Assembly: GCA_039414355.1 (NCBI GenBank)
Contig: JBCDJN010000002.1
Location: 73,076 to 137,075, forward strand
Source: JBCCQL01 sp039414355
GTDB taxonomy: Bacteria > Planctomycetota > Planctomycetia > Pirellulales > Lacipirellulaceae
Reading direction: 5' to 3'
DNA length: 64,000 bases
Every line of letters begins with the position of its first letter. Positions within the stretch are counted from its first letter, which is position 1. The translations under genes and the position numbers were made by a program. Positions 17,773 through 25,438 of the stretch are shown here, piece after piece. A model generated the notes under the pieces. It had not been told where the DNA came from and ran no database searches. It was given only the letters and a program-made list of their open reading frames with translations.

Positions 17773-18183
17773 GGCGATGAAAAGAACTTTCGCTTCGCCA
17801 AAAACTGCCCTTGAGCCGATTCCCACTCGCCCGTATCTTCCCGCCCAACACGACGCGGGCGACGCGGCGGAGACAGCCAGCAAGACGCTAGCACCCGCCG
17901 GCAACCCCATCGCCCGATGGTAACGGTTAACCCATCGACCTTCTTTTTCAGGAGGCGTTAGCGGACCGCAGGGATGTGGATCGGCTCGCCGAGTTCTTCC
18001 TAACTCTTGCCCCGCGCACCCGACCTAAACCACGTGGAGAGGTTCTGCGGGTCCATGTAGCCCCAGAGCCCGCGCAGCGGTTGGTCTTGGCATGGATGCC
18101 TGCCGCCGCTACGAGACACTCCCCCCGACGCAAGCAGTGAGGCCGATCCCCCCCGATAGGGTCTCATGATGCAGCGTCCAATC
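17773..18183 (+). other. Gene-poor structured region, candidate small RNA
   Basis: These 411 bases between the SDR gene and a strong terminator have no convincing gene on either strand. Several self-complementary pieces are visible: TCCATG near 18052 with CATGGA near 18091, and GAGAC near 18112 with GTCTC near 18160. I compared it by eye with tmRNA, RNase P RNA, SRP RNA and 6S RNA and recognised none. On the minus strand a short open stretch (about 18000-18105) reads LRGLWGYMDPQNLSTWFR before a stop, which could be a remnant of a lost gene. Either a small RNA ending at 18241 or decayed coding sequence fits. Confidence 0.3.
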
Positions 18184-18248
18184 GCTCCCGGAAAAGTTGC
18201 TACGTCGTCTGCCCCCCTGCGACGTGTGCTTTTCTGGGAGCTTTTTTT
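18184..18248 (+). terminator. Strong Rho-independent terminator
   Basis: The outer stem pairs GCTCCCGGAAAAG (18184-18196) with CTTTTCTGGGAGC (18229-18241), 13 bp with one mismatch. An inner 6-bp stem ACGTCG/CGACGT sits above a small internal loop. Seven T residues follow directly at 18242-18248. It lies 411 bases beyond the nearest upstream stop codon, so it may end an unannotated RNA rather than the SDR transcript. From 18249 to 18447 I see no gene, only the leader of kdsD with an AAGGAAG ribosome-binding site. Confidence 0.85.
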
Positions 18249-18447
18249 GCGCGCCTACGGCGGGCGCTCGTTGTGAGGCGCTCGGCGCTAGTTTCCGTGA
18301 AGCAATCCGTGAGCTAGTGCGAGCATCGCTTGTGCTGGCTTGATTGGTTCTCACTTCACTCGGGGTTCGTCCGCCGCTACACTCGCCGCCCCGCGTCGGC
18401 CCATCGCTGCCGACTCGTGGATCACTCGTTGGTCAAGGAAGACACGT

Positions 18448-19572
18448 ATGAGTAGTTCCGCCGTGAAACGGACGAGCGGCGGCGCACGCGAGGACGCGAT
18501 GACGCCGGGTGAACAGCTTCAAGCCGCGAAGGAGATCCTGCGGCGCGAGGCGGTGGCCCTTTGGACGCTTTCCAATCAACTCGGCCCGTCGATGACCGAC
18601 GCCGTTGCGCTGCTGCGCCGCCACAGCACAGCAGGTGGCGGCAGCGTGATTGTTACCGGCATGGGCAAGGCGGGGCTGATCGGGCAGAAGATCGCCGCCA
18701 CGCTGGCGTCCACCGGGACCCGAGCGCACTTCCTTCACCCGGCCGAGGCGTTCCACGGCGACCTGGGGCGGGTGCACAGCCAGGACGCGGTTCTGATGCT
18801 CACGCAGAGCGGCGAAACGGCCGAGGTGACTCAGTTGCTGCCGAGCCTGCGCGAGATGGGCGTGCCGATCGTCGCCGTGACCGCGTCGGCCGAGAGCACG
18901 GTTGGCAAGGCGGCGGCCACGGTGATTGAGCTCGGCAAGCTCGAGGAGGCGTGCTCGCTCGGCCTGGCCCCCAGCACAACGACCACGGCGATGCTCGCGC
19001 TCGGCGACGCGCTGGCCCTCGTCCTCAGCGCGATGGCAGGCTTCAAGTCCGACGACTTCGCCCGCTTCCACCCGGGCGGTTCCCTCGGCCGGAAGCTGAG
19101 CCGTGTGGACGACTGCATGCGGCCGCTCGACGAGTGCCGGGTGGCGCCCGCCGCCCACACCACGCGGCAGGTGCTGGTGGAATGCGGCCGCCCCGGTCGG
19201 CGGACCGGCGCCGTGATGCTGACGGGCGAAGACGGCAAGCTCGCCGGTATGTTCACCGATAGCGACTTAGCCCGCTTGTTCGAGAAGGGAGAGAGCGCCG
19301 GCGGCGTGGACGCCACGCTCGACCGGCCCATCGCCGAGATCATGGCCGCTGATCCCACCACCATCGCCGCTGGCTCGCGGATGAGCGATGCGGTGGCGCT
19401 GCTGGCGCGGCGGAAGTTCAGTGAGCTGCCGGTGGTTGACCAAGCCGGCAAGCCGCTCGGCCTGGTGGACGTCACGGACATCGTCGGCTGGCAGCCGGAG
19501 AAGCCCGCCGCCAAGGAGTCGACGCCAACGATCCGGGTGTTCCCCAGCGAAGACGTCTACGCCGCCGGTTAA
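18448..19572 (+). CDS. kdsD: Arabinose-5-phosphate isomerase
   Basis: The protein has 374 residues from the ATG at 18448, preceded by AAGGAAG. It converts ribulose 5-phosphate to arabinose 5-phosphate, the first step to Kdo for LPS. A sugar isomerase (SIS) domain spans about residues 45-180 with GMGKAGLIGQKIAATLASTG, HPAEAFHGDLG and QSGET, all characteristic of the KdsD/KpsF/GutQ family. After the conserved DDFARFHPGGSLGRKL come two CBS domains (about residues 225-365), the second including FSELPVVDQAGKPLGLVDVT. The next gene, kdsC, begins 10 bases later, which supports KdsD rather than GutQ. An in-frame start at 18340 is less likely. Confidence 0.94.
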   Translation: MSSSAVKRTSGGAREDAMTPGEQLQAAKEILRREAVALWTLSNQLGPSMTDAVALLRRHSTAGGGSVIVTGMGKAGLIGQKIAATLASTGTRAHFLHPAEAFHGDLGRVHSQDAVLMLTQSGETAEVTQLLPSLREMGVPIVAVTASAESTVGKAAATVIELGKLEEACSLGLAPSTTTTAMLALGDALALVLSAMAGFKSDDFARFHPGGSLGRKLSRVDDCMRPLDECRVAPAAHTTRQVLVECGRPGRRTGAVMLTGEDGKLAGMFTDSDLARLFEKGESAGGVDATLDRPIAEIMAADPTTIAAGSRMSDAVALLARRKFSELPVVDQAGKPLGLVDVTDIVGWQPEKPAAKESTPTIRVFPSEDVYAAG

Positions 19573-19582
19573 TCAGCCCAAC

Positions 19583-20074
19583 ATGATCAAACTGCTGCTC
19601 AGCGATGTCGACGGCGTCATGACCGATGGCTCCGTGGCGTACGACGCCAACGGGGTCGAGACAAAGACGTTCAACATCCGCGACGGGCTGGGCATCAAGC
19701 TCTGGCAGCGGACGGGCTTTGAGTTCGGGATTGTTACCGGCCGCGATTCGGCGATCGTCGCACAGCGGTCCGCCGAGCTGGGCATCGGCATCGTCGTCCA
19801 GGGCGCCGGCGTGAAGATGCCGGTGGTTGAGCGGATCGCCGGCGAGCAGGGGGTAACGCTCGACGAGATCGCCTACGTCGGCGACGACCTTCCTGACCTG
19901 CCGGTGATCCGGGCCGTGGGGTGCGGGGCGGCGGTGGCCGACGCGGCCGCGGAAGTGAAGGCGGGCGCCGACATCGTCTTGGAAACGCCGGGCGGCCGCG
20001 GGGCGGTCCGTGAGTTCATCGAAAAACTACTGCGCGAAGCCGGCAAGTGGGACGCCCTTATAAAAACGTTCTAA
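19583..20074 (+). CDS. kdsC: Kdo-8-phosphate phosphatase (HAD family)
   Basis: This 163-residue HAD-family enzyme is the right size for cap-less tetrameric KdsC, which removes phosphate from Kdo 8-phosphate. The nucleophile loop is SDVDGVMTDG (Asp8 and Asp10), motif II threonine is in GIVTGRDS, Lys is in GAGVKMPVVERI, and motif IV is YVGDDLPDLPVI. The C-terminus GGRGAVREFIEKLL matches the family. It sits 10 bases after kdsD and 29 bases before the LPS-transport-like gene, so the three form one unit. KdsA and KdsB are not in the window. Confidence 0.94.
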   Translation: MIKLLLSDVDGVMTDGSVAYDANGVETKTFNIRDGLGIKLWQRTGFEFGIVTGRDSAIVAQRSAELGIGIVVQGAGVKMPVVERIAGEQGVTLDEIAYVGDDLPDLPVIRAVGCGAAVADAAAEVKAGADIVLETPGGRGAVREFIEKLLREAGKWDALIKTF

Positions 20075-20103
20075 CGGTTAGCGTATCAACGTCTTCGCGG
20101 TGA

Positions 20104-23100
20104 TTGGGTAGCAACTTGTTCGCTCGTCTCACAAGAACCGCGATCGCGTTTGGCGTGGTGCTGGTGCTTTACCAGTCGTACACGCTGCTGGCGGTGCCGC
20201 TGCTGGAGCCGCAGGTCGCCCGCAAGTCGTCCACCGGCGCCGCGAGCAGCGGACAGTCGGGGCGGAACGCGGTGAGCAGCTACCAACGCATGCTCGCCGG
20301 CTACTTCCCGCCGGACCACTGGGCGCTGGTCGGTCTGCCGAAGGTCATCAAGTCCGGGTCGGTCTTGCTGGTAGTGGACGACTACGACAAGGACGACCGC
20401 GGCCGCGTCAACCTCACCAAGGTGGCGGCCGTGCTCACGCCCACGCCGCACGACCCCGGCCAGCCGCCGCCGACCGATGCCGTGGTGCTCGAAGCGCCGG
20501 GCGGCGCGTTGCTGCAGTTTGATGAGAACTTCCAGCCGGGCCGCGGGCGGATCGGGAAAATCGTCAGCGGCGACTTCCCCGGGCCGGTCACCATCCGCAG
20601 CGGCATGCGCGAGCCGGGGCCGCACGACGACCTGCTCATCACCACGCGCGACGTGAGGATGAACGAAACCATGATCTTCACGCCGCACGACGTGAACGTG
20701 CGCTACGGGCGGAGCCGAGCGAGCGGCCGGCGGATGGAGATCAAGCTCATCCCGGACGAAACCGCCACCGGCGGCGGGCTGAAGATTGCCGGCGTGGAGT
20801 CGATTGAGCTCTTCGAGAAAGTGGCGATGGAGCTCCGCCCCGATCAGCCGCAGCGGCGCCGCGCGATGCGGCCCGCGAGCAAACCCGCCACATTGCGCGG
20901 CGAGGCCGCGGCGTGGGGGGACTCGCCGGGCACCGGCGCCCGCGCTCCCGTGAAGCTCAACACCGACGAGCCGGTGCACATCACTTGCAGCGGGTCGTTC
21001 GAGATGAACCTGACCCGGTTCGTCGCCACGTTCCGCCAGCGTGTGCACGCGTGGCAGCAGCAGCCCCGCGGCCAGGCCGATCAACTGACGTGCCGCGACC
21101 TGCGGGTCTACTTCGGCGCCGGCGGCGATGGCGCCGCCGTGCAGATCGATCCTCGGCAGGAGCCGCAGGTCGCCGAGCGGCAGAAGCAGGCGCTCGCGTC
21201 GCTTCGGCCGCGTCGGCTGGAAGCGGTGGGCGTGCCGGTGCGGGTGGACTCGCCGTCGCGAGACGCCTCGGCCCGCGGCGGCCGGCTGGCTTACGACTTC
21301 ATCGATCGGCTGCTCACACTCGACGGCGGCGCCACCGAGATCCGCAGCGGCGGCAACCGCGTCACCGCGCCGGCGATGCGCTACCGCCTGCCGGCCGAGG
21401 ACTCCAACGCGGCGATCGGCAACCTGTGGGTGGCCGGCCCCGGTCGGTTGGTAGCCGCCGGGCCGGGGCGCCAGCCGGTGGAAGCCGAGTGGAACGCGGC
21501 GCCGGGCCATAACTTCCCGGTGACGCTCCTGCCGGATCAGCGTGGCCAACCCGTGCTCACCGTGCTGGGCAAGCCGCGACTCTCCGCGCCCGGGCGTGGC
21601 GACCTGGTTGCCAATCAGATCACGATGCGACTCATCGAAACCGTAGCCGACGGCCCCGAGGGCCCGGCTCTGGAAGTGGGCGGCGACAGTCAAGCGCTGC
21701 TGCCCGAGCGGATCGACGCCGACGGCGGCGTGACGATCGACTCGCCCCAACTCCGGGCCGAGACCGAGACCTTCGCCATCGCTTTCCATCAACGCGGCGC
21801 CTTGCCTGGCAAACGCAACGAGGCCGCCGCCGGTTCGAGTTGGTCGGACAACGCACCCGGCGGCGGTGGCGGTGGTGGCGGTGGCGCTGGCGCCGATCCT
21901 TCGCGCACCAAGTACAAGCTCACCACACGGCGTGCCGAGCTGGACGTTGATCAGATCGGTCCCGAGTTCTCACCCGCCGAGCTCCGCTGTTTGGGGGCGG
22001 TCGACTTCCGCGAGCTCTCGGGCCATCAACGCGGCGAGGCGCCGCTGCGGGTGGTTGGCGATCGGCTCACGGCCAACGGGCTCGCGGCCGGGCAACTCCA
22101 ACTCAAGGTGGAAGGCGAGGGCAAGCGGCGCCCGGCGACCATCGCCGCCCGCGGGCTGACGCTGCACGCCAACGAGGCGAACGTCGACCAAGCGAAGAAC
22201 CGCATCTGGGCCGACGGCGCCGGCGACGCTCACTTCCGCACTTCGCGTGACCTGCTCGGCCAAGCCACCGGCGCCGCGACCGACATCAACCTTCAGTGGC
22301 GAGACGGCTGGGTCTTTGACGGCCAGCGCATCACCGTCCGCGGCGAGGTGCACGGCGAGGCGGCCCACGACTGGGTGCGGACCGGCGAGCTGGTGGCCAC
22401 GCTCAGCCGGCCGATCAACCTGGCGGACGACCCCGGCAGCGCGGCCGGCACGGTGGAGATTAGATCGATCGAGTGCCGACGCGGCGTGACCGCCGACCAC
22501 CTCACCGTGGACGCCGGCGGCCAGCGTTCGCAGGAACGCGTCCACCTGAAGACTGCCGCCTTCAACCTGCTGACCGGCGAGTTCTCCGGCACCGGTCCGG
22601 GCTGGGTGCGGTCGATCCGGCTGACCGAAGGGGGCAGCCCGCTCGCGAAGCTCGATGGCCGGGCCGATAACCCGTCGTCGGCTGGCCGCGGTGAGCCCAG
22701 CCGCGGTGAGCCCAGCCTCAACCTACTCCGTGTCCACTTCCAACAAGCGGTGTCTGGTCGCTGGGAAGGCCGCGGGCGGTTCGTGCAGTTCGACGGGCGG
22801 GTGCGATCGATCTACGCCCCGGTGCTGGCCTGGCAGGACGACATGCCGGTCACGCCCAGCGGGCCGTTGCCGCCCGACGCGGCGACGCTGCAGTGCGACC
22901 AGTTGCGGGTGAACGAAGACCCGCTCGCCAGCCGCTTGGCCGCGCCGGCGGGCGTATCGCAGGGCACGCTGGCGCCGCTTGAGCTGACCGCCGTCGGCCA
23001 TGTCCGCCTGGAAGGCGCCAGCGACGACGGCGGATCGTTCAACGCCCAGTCGTCCCGAGCAAGTTACAACCAGCTCAAGGAACTCTTTGTTCTGGAAGGC

Positions 23101-23277
23101 GACGGCCGGTCACCCGCCAATCTGTGGCTCCGCAAGTCGGCGGCCGACGGCTGGCTGAAGCACCCCTCGGGCCGCATCGCCTACTGGCGGAAAACTGGCA
23201 TCGTGCAGACCGAGAACTTCGGCGCCACCGAGTACACGCCGGCCGCCACCGCCACACGCCCGGCGACGCAGCGTTGA
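20104..23277 (+). CDS. Giant LptC/LptA (OstA-like) LPS-transport protein
   Basis: This 1057-residue protein starts at a TTG (20104; another TTG is at 20116). A single N-terminal membrane helix (IAFGVVLVLYQSYTLLAVPL) leads into a long periplasmic, beta-rich region. Repeated patterns resemble the OstA/LptA and LptC fold: LTLDGGATEIRSGGNRVTAP, DADGGVTIDSPQLRAETETF, GLTLHANEANVDQAKNRIW, and near the end LTAVGHVRLEGA then SRASYNQLKELFVLEGDG. There is a Gly-rich linker (about residues 588-600) and a 15-base direct duplication encoding GEPSRGEPS. The kdsD-kdsC context supports a role in carrying LPS across the periplasm. The protein is several times longer than LptA or LptC, as if several units were joined. 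The family call is by pattern, not search. Confidence 0.72.
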   Translation: MGSNLFARLTRTAIAFGVVLVLYQSYTLLAVPLLEPQVARKSSTGAASSGQSGRNAVSSYQRMLAGYFPPDHWALVGLPKVIKSGSVLLVVDDYDKDDRGRVNLTKVAAVLTPTPHDPGQPPPTDAVVLEAPGGALLQFDENFQPGRGRIGKIVSGDFPGPVTIRSGMREPGPHDDLLITTRDVRMNETMIFTPHDVNVRYGRSRASGRRMEIKLIPDETATGGGLKIAGVESIELFEKVAMELRPDQPQRRRAMRPASKPATLRGEAAAWGDSPGTGARAPVKLNTDEPVHITCSGSFEMNLTRFVATFRQRVHAWQQQPRGQADQLTCRDLRVYFGAGGDGAAVQIDPRQEPQVAERQKQALASLRPRRLEAVGVPVRVDSPSRDASARGGRLAYDFIDRLLTLDGGATEIRSGGNRVTAPAMRYRLPAEDSNAAIGNLWVAGPGRLVAAGPGRQPVEAEWNAAPGHNFPVTLLPDQRGQPVLTVLGKPRLSAPGRGDLVANQITMRLIETVADGPEGPALEVGGDSQALLPERIDADGGVTIDSPQLRAETETFAIAFHQRGALPGKRNEAAAGSSWSDNAPGGGGGGGGGAGADPSRTKYKLTTRRAELDVDQIGPEFSPAELRCLGAVDFRELSGHQRGEAPLRVVGDRLTANGLAAGQLQLKVEGEGKRRPATIAARGLTLHANEANVDQAKNRIWADGAGDAHFRTSRDLLGQATGAATDINLQWRDGWVFDGQRITVRGEVHGEAAHDWVRTGELVATLSRPINLADDPGSAAGTVEIRSIECRRGVTADHLTVDAGGQRSQERVHLKTAAFNLLTGEFSGTGPGWVRSIRLTEGGSPLAKLDGRADNPSSAGRGEPSRGEPSLNLLRVHFQQAVSGRWEGRGRFVQFDGRVRSIYAPVLAWQDDMPVTPSGPLPPDAATLQCDQLRVNEDPLASRLAAPAGVSQGTLAPLELTAVGHVRLEGASDDGGSFNAQSSRASYNQLKELFVLEGDGRSPANLWLRKSAADGWLKHPSGRIAYWRKTGIVQTENFGATEYTPAATATRPATQR

Positions 23278-23288
23278 CGCCTTGAGTC

Positions 23289-23304
23289 AGGAGTCTCGAC
23301 TCCT
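23289..23304. repeat. Short perfect hairpin (AGGAGT/ACTCCT)
   Basis: AGGAGT and ACTCCT form a 6-bp stem with a CTCG tetraloop just after the stop of the LptA-like gene. No T-tract follows. It could be a weak transcript-end structure or one copy of a small dispersed repeat. The rest of 23278-23418 shows nothing. Confidence 0.25.
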
Positions 23305-23418
23305 CGGGACGCCAACCTCTATTGCCGCCCCACCGCACAGTGGTAGGCTTAGCGTACCGCTCGCTGCGCCCGTTCGCCTGCCGCCCGCCCGCCGCGTCCC
23401 TCGCTCTTGGCATCCTCC

Positions 23419-24849
23419 ATGAAGAAGTACGACTGCATCGTCATCGGCACCGGACCCGCCGGCCAGAAGGGCGCCATCCAGGCCGCCAAGCTGGGCCGCA
23501 AGGTGGCGGTGATTGAGAAGAACAACGTGCTCGGCGGCGCCCAGGTCAACACCGGCACCATCCCCAGCAAGGCGCTTCGCGAAGCGGTGATGCACCTCAC
23601 CGGCGCCAACAAGCGCGGCCTCTTCGGCGAGAGCTACCGCGTGAAGAGCAACGTCACCGTCAGCGACTTGGCGGCCGTCTCGCAGCAGGTCATGCGGCAC
23701 GAGTGGGACACCATCCGCAACCAGTTTGACCGCAACGAGATCGACCTGATCTGGGGCGCCGCCCGCTTTGTGGGACCGAACCACATTGAGGTCGATTCGC
23801 CCGACGGCATGCAGACGCTCGAGGCCGACCGCTTCCTGGTGGCCGTCGGCACCCGGCCCGCTCGGCCGCCGCACATCCCGTTCAACGGGACCACCATCTG
23901 CACCAGCGACGACATCCTGCACATGGATCACATCCCCAAGACCATGATCGTGGTCGGCGGCGGTGTGATCGGCACGGAGTACGCCTGCATCATGGCGACC
24001 CTCGGCATCCGCGTCACGCTCATCGAGGGCCGCAGCGAAGTGCTTGGCTTCCTCGATAAAGAGATCACCGGCGCCTTCCAGTACTTCATGCGGCAGCGCG
24101 GCATCACACTCCGGCTGGGCGAGAAGGTGGAGAGCATCAAGGAAATCGACGCCCCGGAGAATGGCGCCGGCAACGGCAACCGGCCGAAGAAGCTTGTCGA
24201 GGCCTGCCTGGAGAGCGGCAAGTGCCTGAAGGCGGAGACGCTCCTCTTCGCCGTCGGCCGGCAGGGCGTCTGCGGCGCGCTGGGGCTGGACGCGGTGGGC
24301 ATCGAGTTCGACGACCGCGAGCGGCTGCACGTCAACGAGCACTACCAAACCAGCGCCGAGCACGTGTACGCCGCGGGCGACGTGATCGGCTTCCCGGCGC
24401 TCGCCTCAACCAGCATGGAGCAAGGCCGCCGCGCCGTGTGCCACGCCTTCGGCGTGTGCGACGTGCGGAACTACAACACGGAGCTGTTCCCCTTCGGCAT
24501 CTACGCCGTGCCCGAGATCAGCATGGTGGGCAAGACCGAAGAGGAGCTCACCCGAGACGGCATCCCCTACGAAGCCGGCATGGCCCAATTCCGCGAGATC
24601 GCCCGCTGCCAGATCATGGGCGAAGACCAGGGCATGATGAAGCTGCTCATCCACCAGGACACGCACGACATCCTGGGCGTGCACATCCTGGGCAACGGCG
24701 CCACGGAGCTGGTGCACATCGGCCAAGCGGTGATGGCCCTGGGCGGCACGGCCGAGTTCTTCATCGACAACGTCTTCAACTGGCCCACCCTCGCCGAGTG
24801 CTACAAAGTGGCCGCCTACAACGGGCTGAACAAGCTGAACCACGTCTGA
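23419..24849 (+). CDS. sthA: Soluble pyridine nucleotide transhydrogenase
   Basis: This 476-residue FAD flavoprotein belongs to the pyridine nucleotide-disulfide oxidoreductase family. The FAD loop is GTGPAGQKGA and the NAD(P) loop is VVGGGVIGTEYA. Where lipoamide dehydrogenase has its redox cysteine pair, this protein has NTGTIPSKALREA, which lacks it and is the mark of SthA. It balances NADPH and NAD+ in the cytoplasm. HVYAAGDVIGFPALASTSM is the second FAD-contact region, and the C-terminal dimerisation domain (GVHILGNGATELVHIGQ) is complete. The ATG at 23419 (MKKYDCIVIG) is preferred to an in-frame TTG at 23407. No Shine-Dalgarno sequence is evident. Confidence 0.93.
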   Translation: MKKYDCIVIGTGPAGQKGAIQAAKLGRKVAVIEKNNVLGGAQVNTGTIPSKALREAVMHLTGANKRGLFGESYRVKSNVTVSDLAAVSQQVMRHEWDTIRNQFDRNEIDLIWGAARFVGPNHIEVDSPDGMQTLEADRFLVAVGTRPARPPHIPFNGTTICTSDDILHMDHIPKTMIVVGGGVIGTEYACIMATLGIRVTLIEGRSEVLGFLDKEITGAFQYFMRQRGITLRLGEKVESIKEIDAPENGAGNGNRPKKLVEACLESGKCLKAETLLFAVGRQGVCGALGLDAVGIEFDDRERLHVNEHYQTSAEHVYAAGDVIGFPALASTSMEQGRRAVCHAFGVCDVRNYNTELFPFGIYAVPEISMVGKTEEELTRDGIPYEAGMAQFREIARCQIMGEDQGMMKLLIHQDTHDILGVHILGNGATELVHIGQAVMALGGTAEFFIDNVFNWPTLAECYKVAAYNGLNKLNHV

Positions 24850-24864
24850 GCTGGTAGTGGCTCT

Positions 24865-24912
24865 TACGGAGGTAGGGAGATCGGGGGGATGAGTTGGGGA
24901 TAAGGGGGATGG
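24865..24912 (+). repeat. G-rich inverted-repeat arm A
   Basis: This 48-base G-rich block contains GATCGGGGGGATGA and GGGGGATGG. Its near-perfect inverted copy lies at 25394-25438; two small gaps and a few changes separate them. It starts 16 bases after the sthA stop. The two arms enclose about 480 bases with one small ORF. Confidence 0.7.
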
Positions 24913-25093
24913 CGTTCGCCAGTTCTTCACTCGCCTCAGCTGGCGACTTGGGGTAGCACAAGCCGATCGCTGCTGTTCAGGGTGCGGTGCACACTGGCGG
25001 CAAGAATGCGGCTTTGTCGAGGGAGTTTCTGGCGACACCTATTGCGGCGACTGTCTCGCGCTGGCGAAAGCTCATCGGCGGCCGGCCGTCGCT

Positions 25094-25306
25094 TTGCCAT
25101 CGCAATCGCCGTTGGGCAGCCAAGGGTCAGGCGCAATCGATCCAAATCCGTACACGGCGCCAGTCTTCAACGACCAAGCATGTCGCCTGTGCGGGGTGGT
25201 GCAAGCAAGCGAACAGTTGCACTTTTTTACCAGCGATCGCGCTATCTGCTTCAACTGCACTGAGCAAGGCTTAGCACTGTTGGCGAAGCAGACGTCGACC
25301 GGCTAA
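25094..25306 (+). CDS. Small zinc-finger protein with NPYTAP motif
   Basis: This is a hypothetical 70-residue ORF starting at a TTG (25094). It reads DPNPYTAPVF, the short planctomycete N-terminal motif, then CRLCG, 21 residues on CFNC, and a helical tail (TEQGLALLAKQ). The CxxC...CxxC spacing with aromatic residues between resembles the C4 zinc finger at the N-terminus of ClpX. It lies between two inverted-repeat arms. The weak start codon and small size leave doubt, but the cysteine pattern argues for real coding. Flanking parts of 24913-25393 show nothing else recognisable. Confidence 0.45.
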   Translation: MPSQSPLGSQGSGAIDPNPYTAPVFNDQACRLCGVVQASEQLHFFTSDRAICFNCTEQGLALLAKQTSTG

Positions 25307-25393
25307 AGCTTGCAACGCTACGGCCGCGTGCTGCGTGCTCAAGACAAACAGCTCGCTCTCCGCATCGACAGCTGGCGTAGCCCCGTCAGTGGG

Positions 25394-25438
25394 CCATCCC
25401 CCAATCCCCAGCGTCATCCCCCCGATCCCCCTACCGTA
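25394..25438 (-). repeat. Inverted-repeat arm B, overlapping the desaturase 3' end
   Basis: This is the inverted partner of 24865-24912. On the minus strand it reads TACGGTAGGGGGATCGGGGG and continues to GGGGGATGG. It covers the last 25 bases of the desaturase gene, so the final residues TVGGSGG and the stop codon at 25414 are supplied by repeat sequence. Confidence 0.7.

Noticed and set aside
17948..18354. Two minus-strand ORFs of 61 and 81 codons in the structured region
   Set aside because: Both are short, have no start context or domain, and one runs through the terminator hairpin.
20086..21792. 568-codon open frame on the minus strand opposite the LptA-like gene
   Set aside because: Antisense shadow caused by high GC at third positions; the composition is His/Arg/Ala-rich with no domain.
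22687..22717. Tandem 15-base duplication as a possible phase-variable repeat
   Set aside because: Only two copies and in frame (GEPSRGEPS), so it is a simple internal duplication and not a switch.
24982..25274. Two other overlapping plus-strand ORFs of about 95 codons inside the inverted repeats
   Set aside because: The frame with the paired CxxC motifs is the better candidate; the other two are basic and featureless.
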